Part shown: positions 57,212 through 64,000 of the stretch, one piece after another
Layout of the letters: each line of letters opens with the position of its first letter
Numbering within the stretch: position 1 is the first letter of the stretch
Origin: Drechslerella dactyloides
Lineage: Eukaryota; Ascomycota; Orbiliomycetes; Orbiliales; Orbiliaceae
Direction of reading: 5' to 3'
Assembly: GCA_020064725.1 (NCBI GenBank)
Contig: JAGTWJ010000001.1
Span: 186,001 to 250,000 of the forward strand
DNA length: 64,000 nucleotides
Made by a program: the position numbers and the translations under genes
The notes under the pieces: model-generated
Told to the model about the DNA's origin: nothing
The model's input: the letters and a program-made list of their open reading frames with translations, nothing else
Database searches by the model: none

Positions 57212-60200
57212 ATGGGTCAAGGATACTCTACGGCAGCGCCCTCCGCCGGCGCGTACAGCGTCGATGCCAGCGAGCTTGCCGATGTCACATACGAGAGATC
57301 CCTGGGCACGTCCCGGTTCATGAAGTCGATCCGGGTACGGCATAAAGACGGGCAACTTGTCGTCAAGATCTTTGCGAAGCCCCTCGAGCCGCTCCCGTTG
57401 GACGACTACAAGCGGGAAGTTCAAAGTAAGCATGTCAATACACCCTCTCGCTCTCTGCTACAAGCTGCTAACGGGTCACTTCTTCAGTGGAACAAAATAT
57501 CGTCGCCGACATACCGAACGCCCTCACATACTCGCGCGTCTACGAGACCGAACGCGCAGCCTACTTGATCCGACAGCACCTCTACAGCAGTCTCTACGAC
57601 CGAATCAGCACGCGCCCATTCCTTGAAGACATCGAGAAACGATGGATCACCTTCCAGCTGCTTTGCGGCCTGCGGGACTGCCATGCCAAAGGCCTTCACC
57701 ATGGGGATATCAAGGCGGAGAACGTCCTAATCACAACCTGGAACTGGGCTTACCTCGCCGACTTTGCGCATTTCAAGCCAACCTATCTCCCGGAGGATAA
57801 CCCGGCGGATTTCTCATACTTTTTCGACTCCTCCGGCCGGCGAACGTGCTATCTTGCGCCAGAGCGGTTTCACAGTCCACCGAAGGCCGTGCAGGATAAG
57901 ATCACTGACGCCATGGATATATTCAGCCTAGGCTGTGTCATCGCCGAGCTGTTTCTGGAAGGGACGACGCTGTTCAACCTGTCGACGCTGTTCAAGTATA
58001 AGCGCGGCCAGTACGATCCGGTCCTCACGCATCTGATCAAGATTGAGGACGCGGAGATACGCAGTCTGGTCACACACATGATCAACGTCGACCCCTCGAA
58101 GCGGCTGAGCGCTGATGGGTACCTGCGGCAGTGGCGGCAACGGGCCTTCCCGGATTACTTTTACAGCTTCCTGCACCAGTACATGAACACCGTCGCGGAC
58201 CCGACGTCCGGGAGGAGTCCGCTGTCGTCGGATAATGTAAACCTTGGCGAATGCGACAAGCGGATCGACCGTATTTACCAGGACTTCGACAAGATTTCGT
58301 TCTTCCTCGGACATTCAAGCGATAATCACCAGTTGAATGTAGAGCTTCACGGGGATATGTTTCCGTTGGCGCTGGACATTCCGAATTACCAAGCGCAGAG
58401 CCAGCGGTTGAACGTTGAAGCGGATGATGGCACGCTGATGTTTCTGACGCTGATCAATTCGTCGCTGCGGAATACCGCTCGGGCGAGGGCGAGGCTGAGG
58501 GCGTGCGATCTCATCCTTGCGTTTGCTGAGAGGGTGACGGATGAATCAAAGGTGGACAGGTGCCTGCCGTATCTGATATCGCTCTTGAAGGACCGTGCGG
58601 AGCCTGTGCAGGTTGCTGCCGTCAAAGCCATAACTCAGCTGGTTAGTATTAGGACATTCTTCTAAATGTAGGGTATGTTGGCTAACGTGTCGTGCTTGTA
58701 GATGGAGCAAGTGAGGGTTGTCTCGCCTGTGAATGTGTCCGTATTCCCAGACTACATTCTCCCAAATCTGGCGACCATTACAGGAAACGACTTTATGGGT
58801 ATAAAATTACACGGGTCCCTTGTACGGGCTACATTGGGATCCTGTATGGCTTCGCTCGCGGAATGCGCATCCAGGTTTCTGGATATGGCGCAGGCCCTTC
58901 GAGCGGACGGGTCGCTGCCCAGCGCAGATCCTCAAGCTGAGCTGACGGGCAAGATGGACGGCATGCACTCGTCGTACGACATGTCAAAGAGCGACCTCAT
59001 CTCATACTTTGAACAGCAGGCGACATTACTTCTAACGGACGGCGATTCCTCCGTCCGACGAGCGTTCCTCCCTTGCGTTTCGCGGCTATGCGTGTTCTTC
59101 GGGAGGAATAAAGCGAACGACGTTCTGCTGAGCCATTTGAATACCTACCTGAACGACAAGGACTGGCGGCTGAAATGCGCATTCTTCGAGACCATTGTCG
59201 GTATGGCGACATTTGTGGGATCCGCCAATCTTGAGGAATTCATCCTGCCGCTGATGATGCAGGCTCTAACGGACCCGGAGGAATTTGTCATCGTGAAAGT
59301 GCTAAGGTCGCTCCGGCGGATGGCAAAGCTGGGGCTCTTTCAGAAGAGCAAGACGTGGGAGCTCATGACTACTGCTTCGAGGTTCCTCGTCCACCCTAAC
59401 CCGTGGATACGGGAGGCGGCGATATCATTCCTTGCCACGAGCGCCAAGTGGCTGTCGAGGGCGGAGATACTCACCATTGTTGAGCCCATGTTGCTGCCGT
59501 TCCTTCGGGGCTCGGTTAGCGATGTATCGGACGTGGCGCTGATAAACAGCTTGAAGCGGCCGATTCAGCGGACGACGTACGATACAGCGTTAAACTGGGC
59601 GGGTGGGACCAACAAACCTGGTTTCTGGGTGAGGAGCACGAATGCTCGGTCAAGCGCCTTTCGAGACGCTGGGCTTCTGTCGAACCCGCAGGAATGGCAG
59701 ATGGTGTTGGCAGAAGTCCAAGCCGGCCCGCGGGGCGAAGAGGATAAACAGTGGCTTCAGAAGCTTCGGAATCTCGGAATGGTCGAGGAGGAGGAGCGGC
59801 TGCTGCTGCTGATCAAAGACTATGTGTATAGGACGGCGCAGCGGCGGACGAAGCCGGGGACGGAGACCCCAAGCTCTCTTCTGAATAATGTGATCACTCT
59901 ATCATCACTGGATATCACACCTCAGACGATCTTCTTCGAGGAGTTGAATGACGATAAGCAGTTTCGGCCGCCGTCAGGCTATAGGAGCGGCCTTGCGACG
60001 CAATTGCCGTCCGGTGCGAGGACCCCGCAGACGCCATTGCCCGATCGACAGGGCAGTCGGGGTGGTGATACCTCGCACGAACGGGCTCAGGCCTCGAAGA
60101 GGGCGCAGAAGGCACCTTCTAGTCTCGATGAACGACTTTCGATAAGGTCGTCGTCATCATCTCATCGGGCTGTTTCCAAGGATGGGATTCTGCCGCCTTT

Positions 60201-61993
60201 CAAGACGGCAAAGGCTGCGCCTTCCGTTGGGTTGGAGGCGCATAATGCGGTTGGCAGCTTCCAGCCGCTCCACTCGCCGCTGTCCGATAGACACCAGCTG
60301 CGGTCTCCCGGGCCGGCCGGGCACTTTGATATTCCAGCTGCTCCGAGTCACTCGTACTGTAAGTCCATGCCTGACCTTTCTTCTCTATAGTGGTTTTTAC
60401 TTGCTAATGTGCGGAAATTTCAGCGGGCGGCGACCCGGATGTCCTCGGGCTTCTCGACAATATGTTCCAAGACAACTACCCGTCCGATATTGCGGAATTC
60501 GGCCCGATGATCGTCCAGGCTACCCGGCGACAGCCTATCCGGAGAAATACCGGCAGGTCCACAGCAGGGATATGGAAGCCGGACGGCGGCCTGGTCGCGC
60601 AATTGAACGAGCACACCGGCGCCGTCAACCGCATCGTCGTCGCTCCGGACCATACCTTCTTCCTCACCGGTTCTGACGACGGAACCGTCAAACTGTGGGA
60701 TGCCAAGCGGCTGGAGAAGAATGTGGTCACGAAAGCGCGAGGCACATATACACACAGCAATGGAGCGAAGGTCCAGTGCCTCTGCTTTGTCGAGAACACG
60801 TACACGTTCATCAGCGCCGCGGCGGATGGCAGCCTGAATATCGTGAGGATCGAGTATAATGGCGGGCCTAAAGTGCCTAAATTCACATTGCTACGCGAGT
60901 ACACGTTCCCCGCTGGGGAGGTCGCCACCTGGATTGAACACTTCCGCGCAGGTGAGTTCAACCGTCCGGCACCCTTCGACAAAGTTATTTACTGACACGC
61001 TTTAGACACTATGTCTTGTCTCATGGTTGCGACTAACAAAGCGCGGGTCGTCGCGCTGAACCTCCGGACAATGAGCGAGGGGTACTCGCTCACGAACCCC
61101 GTTCACCACGGCACACCGACGTGCTTCCATATAGACCGCAAACACACATGGATGCTGCTGGGTACCTCGCACGGCATTCTAGATCTATGGGATCTCCGAT
61201 TCAAGCTGCGGCTTCGCTCATGGGGGTTACCCGGCTCGACACCGATACACCGGCTCCTCGTCCACCCGTCCAAGGGGCGTGGAAAGTGGATTTGCGTGGC
61301 GGGCGGCAGCGGGCAAGGGGAAATCACAGTCTGGGATGTGGATAAATGCCAATGCAGAGAGGTCTACCGCGCGACTGGCGACGCGGAACCGGACAAGCTG
61401 TACGAGCCGTGGAAAGTCGACGATGAGACTCCCGAGGCTGTGCTTTCGCGGTTCGCGAGCCAGATCTTGGAGCCCAGCGGCGTGGTCAGCGTCGACCGCG
61501 GTGTTAGGGCCATTGCGGTGGGTGTTGACGCCTCGCACGACGAGAATCGCAGCGGGGCGGGGTTCTTGATCACGTCTGGCTCGGACCGGAAGATGCGGTT
61601 CTGGGACCTGGGCAAGGTTGAGAGCTCGGCGGTGTTCAGCGGGGTCGAGGCGGAGGAGGGTAAGGCGTCCTATGTGATAACGCATCCCGTGCCGAGTCTG
61701 GCAGTGGCGATGGAGCGGCCGGCAGTGGTTAAGGACTCGAAGAAGCATAAGGGGTCTGGGCGGCCGCCGAGGTCGACAGTGATCTCGCAGCAGCAGCAGA
61801 TGATGCTCAGGTCACATTTGGATTCGATACTTGATGTGAGTCTTTCGCTCTCCTTTACTACTACCTATGTTGATGAAGGAATCAAGTATGTGATTGCTAA
61901 CGCTTGTGGTTATTGCAGGTTGCGATCTTGGAGATGCCGTATGGGATGGTGATATCGGCGGATCGCTCTGGCGTCGTGCTTGTGCACCAGTGA
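57212..61993 (+). CDS. VPS15: VPS15 protein kinase, regulatory subunit of class III PI3-kinase
   Basis: Membrane-anchored regulator of Vps34 PI3-kinase in vacuolar sorting and autophagy. Six exons, 57212-57425, 57488-58641, 58702-60358, 60424-60951, 61006-61835 and 61919-61993, give 1485 residues. The N-terminus MGQGYSTAAPSA has the Gly2 for myristoylation. The kinase domain spans about residues 25-300: Lys in LVVKIFAKP, the catalytic loop HHGDIKAENVLITTWNW, and DFAHFKPTYLPEDNPADFSY, where DFG is DFA as is usual for Vps15. SSGRRTCYLAPERF follows. HEAT repeats occupy about 400-800 (ALTDPEEFVIVKVLRSLRRM), and a disordered Ser/Arg-rich linker lies near 880-1010. C-terminal WD40 repeats show SDDGTVKLWDAKRL, GILDLWDLRF, GEITVWDVDKC and SDRKMRFWDLGKV. 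All five introns are in phase with the conserved reading. Confidence 0.97.
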
Positions 61994-62163
61994 TAAATAG
62001 ATATAGACATAGATGGAGGGAGGCAGTAGCCGTATATATTACTATTACAGCTCACATGATATGGAGTGCGAACCGCAAACGCCGACCTAGCATTGTACTG
62101 AGAAGCCAAGGAATGCGCGTGATTCTAAAGCAGCTAGTATCCCACGCGGGGGTCCTGATTTTT

Positions 62164-63172
62164 TTACTCGTCTTTCATTTCCTCGTCCTCGGCGGACGCG
62201 AGGATCAGTGTGCCCTCGCGTAGTTGCTTTTCCAGCCGCGCGACTTCGTCCAGCGATTTGGCGCTGCGGATCATGTCTTGTATCCGCTGCTTTTCGCTTT
62301 GTGTGTATGTCGTCTTGAAGTTCTTGTCGCCGCGCGCGTCTGTCGACACATCGAAGTGGCGGGACTTGACGCCGAGAATCTGGTAGAGTCAACCGAAACG
62401 TTAGAATCAATTTCTCCGCACGGGCCGTATTCTAGAAGGAAGCATAGCGGATGAGACGCACCTGTGCGGCTGCCGGTGTCGGGTCCTCTTCGGTCCCAAA
62501 CAGCTTCTGCGCCGCCTTGCGCTCCGCATCCCGCACGCGCTCGTAATCCAGATACCGCACCGTCGGACACTTCCAGATGACGAACAGCCGATAGTTGTCC
62601 TTGCGCGTGACGGGGTTCTCAAGCAGCACGAGGTGCACGAGCTTGGTGAGTCTACCCAGCGGGACGAGGTCCGCGAGCTCGCCGATATTATTATTCTGCA
62701 GGGCGATGCATGAGACGTTGGGCACAGAGGAGGCGAGCGTAGGCTGGATGCTGGCGATGCGGTTCCGGGCGAGCAGGAGGGTTTTCAGGCGCGGGGAGAG
62801 CGGGAAGTTGCCGAGTTGCTGGATGTCATTGTCGGTGAGGTCTATTGCGTCTTGATCCTAGAATATCAGCGAAGAGTACGGGAGGACTCGTGTTTAGCAG
62901 GGTCGTATAAATATGGCAGGTAGTGCGAAGAGGATGGGCGGATGGTCGAGGGGCATGGTTTGGCGGCCGGGGTGTACCTTTGCGACTCCGAGATTCTCGA
63001 TGATAGGGATTTTGTGACCTGACGGACGAGGGATTAGTTAGCTATTAGCTATCAAAGGGCGCGATTACAAGGAGGGAAAAAGCGGAAAGATACCTCTGAG
63101 GTCCAGCTCCCGTTCTTTGAGGGGATTGAGGTACGACGGCGAGGCCGCCAGAAGCTCGACGGAGAGACGCAT
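62164..63172 (-). CDS. LEA1: U2 snRNP A' protein (LEA1, leucine-rich repeats)
   Basis: Leucine-rich-repeat subunit that, with U2B'', binds stem-loop IV of U2 snRNA. Four minus-strand exons, 63094-63172 (ATG), 62978-63018, 62462-62857 and 62164-62379, give 243 residues. The N-terminus MRLSVELLAASPSYLNPLKE then RELDLRGHKIPIIENLG is the family start. LRR units include DQDAIDLTDNDIQQLGNFPL, RLKTLLLARNRIASI, NVSCIALQNNNIGELADLVP and LTKLVHLVLLENPVTRKDNY. The LRR cap motif RLFVIWKCPTVRYLDYERV follows. The C-terminal helix is FKTTYTQSEKQRIQDMIRSA with an acidic end. Branch points GCTAAC (exon 2) and TCTAAC (exon 4) are clear. It ends 170 bases from the VPS15 stop (convergent). Confidence 0.96.
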
Positions 63173-63648
63173 CGTGACACGCGACGACGACGGAGGGGAG
63201 GGCGAGCTTCCCCAACGAAAGTAGAAAGGAGCGGCGGGTGGTGCAAATGCACGAACGAAGGACAGGCGAACGATTGATCGCGAGAAGCTTCCGATGTCGG
63301 CGGAAGGCGTCGAGACGCGGAGGTTGGCTGTGTCGTGACTGGGTGTCGTCTGATGTTGGTGGTTGATGTTGGTGGAGCAAGCTTGGCCCGAGCTCTGCGC
63401 TTGTCTTGCTTGTTTCTGCCGCAGAACTTTGCCCAAAATTTTCTTTCTCTTCTGGGTCCCACCACCCCGCCGGCGGCCCCTCCCCCTCCATCCAGACAGC
63501 TAGACTTGAACAACATCACCGTCGCTCGCCCGCTACCGCCGTCTTTTACGCTACTTGGTCGTTCCTAGCGCCAATTCAATATACTTCGATCGCAGAGAGG
63601 TACTATATAGGAAGGTTCATATAGCCCAACCCGTCTACAAAAGCAACA
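63173..63648. promoter_or_regulatory. Shared 5' region of LEA1 and the right-edge gene
   Basis: A 476-base interval between divergent start codons. No specific site is claimed. Confidence 0.45.
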
Positions 63649-64000
63649 ATGGTCGCAGTAGATGAATCAACGACAGTCGGGTCCGGCCCCGAAGCTGTAA
63701 GCTGTGCTCCACGCTTATATCGCGCACTTAGGGCTTCTGCTAACTGTGCACAGGTCTCGGCGCTTTTCGACACTGTTCTTGTATGTCCTCGCGTACCGAC
63801 CTGTTCGCCCTCAGACCCTCCACCTTTCGAGGTGAAATTTGGTTAACAATGGTGCTGGTGCTCTCGCACGGCAGATACTCGACTTTGGGTAGCTACATAC
63901 TCGTTCCTATTGAATTGTGTCCAGTGCTGGATGGTTTGGGCCATTACTGACCATTCTATCGTGCAACAGATCGCAATACAGCCACCTGATCACCAGGCGG
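63649..64000 (+). CDS. Unrecognised protein, N-terminal part only (cut by the window edge)
   Basis: Three short exons can be joined in frame: 63649-63696 (ATG, 16 codons), 63754-63780 (27 bases) and 63970 to the edge. They give MVAVDESTTVGSGPEA then VSALFDTVL then IAIQPPDHQA. Intron 1 (57 bases) has GTAAGC, a TGCTAAC branch point and CACAG. Intron 2 (189 bases) has GTATGT and CTGAC before CAACAG. The splice signals are good, but only about 35 residues are visible, too few to name a family. Confidence 0.5.

Noticed and set aside
1..64000. Search for CRISPR arrays, transposons, prophage, rRNA or secondary-metabolite clusters
   Set aside because: No spaced direct repeats, transposase or reverse-transcriptase motifs, terminal repeats, rRNA-like sequence, or polyketide/peptide synthetase domains were seen; repeats are simple microsatellites only.

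Overview
The window is nuclear DNA of a filamentous ascomycete (Pezizomycotina; I cannot fix the class from sequence alone). The evidence is spliceosomal introns in almost every gene (86 in the models below, most about 50-130 bp, usually with a GCTAAC/CTGAC/CTAAT branch point shortly before the AG), strongly C/G-biased third codon positions, and single-copy fungal proteins whose closest relatives by eye are Pezizomycotina. There is no sign of a biosynthetic cluster, transposon, virus, CRISPR array or rRNA. Coding starts and splice sites were worked out by hand from reading frame, splice signals and conserved family motifs. Every spliced model keeps frame from ATG to stop unless it runs off the window.

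Layout: 24 protein genes, 22 complete. From left to right (strand): YVC1-type vacuolar TRP channel (-, cut by the left edge); PAT1 mRNA-decay factor (-); GT15 alpha-1,2-mannosyltransferase (+); mitochondrial ribosomal protein uS12m (-) divergent from the SHE9/MDM33 inner-membrane protein (+); arrestin-like protein (+); ULP1 SUMO protease (+); elongin C (+); tRNA-splicing endonuclease subunit SEN54 (-) divergent from a HAD phosphatase (+); CLC chloride/proton antiporter of the GEF1 type, 13 exons (-), divergent from a DPB3-like histone-fold protein (+); MARVEL-type membrane protein (-); mitochondrial PPR-like protein (-) divergent from a SYN8-like SNARE (+); a small presumed mitochondrial protein (-); a small disordered protein (-); cyclin C SSN8/SRB11 (-) divergent from the EF-hand mitochondrial carrier SAL1 (+); REV7 HORMA protein (-) divergent from the importin KAP114, 17 exons (+); VPS15 kinase (+); U2 snRNP A' protein LEA1 (-) divergent from an unrecognised gene cut by the right edge (+).

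The content is housekeeping: RNA processing and decay (PAT1, SEN54, LEA1), mitochondria (uS12m, SHE9, PPR protein, SAL1, small protein), endomembrane and vacuole function (YVC1, GEF1, VPS15, SYN8, GT15), protein modification (ULP1, elongin C), nuclear import (KAP114), transcription and genome maintenance (cyclin C, REV7, DPB3). Neighbours do not form an obvious pathway, but seven divergent pairs share 5' regions of about 0.2-0.8 kb. Two gene-poor tracts (about 38.2-43.0 kb and 43.6-46.3 kb) hold simple repeats and one coding-like fragment. I found no clearly new biological system. The most unusual signals are very small exons (8, 14, 16 and 17 bases), rare GTTCGT donors, a stranded coding-like fragment at 39.4-39.6 kb and three genes I could not assign to a function.
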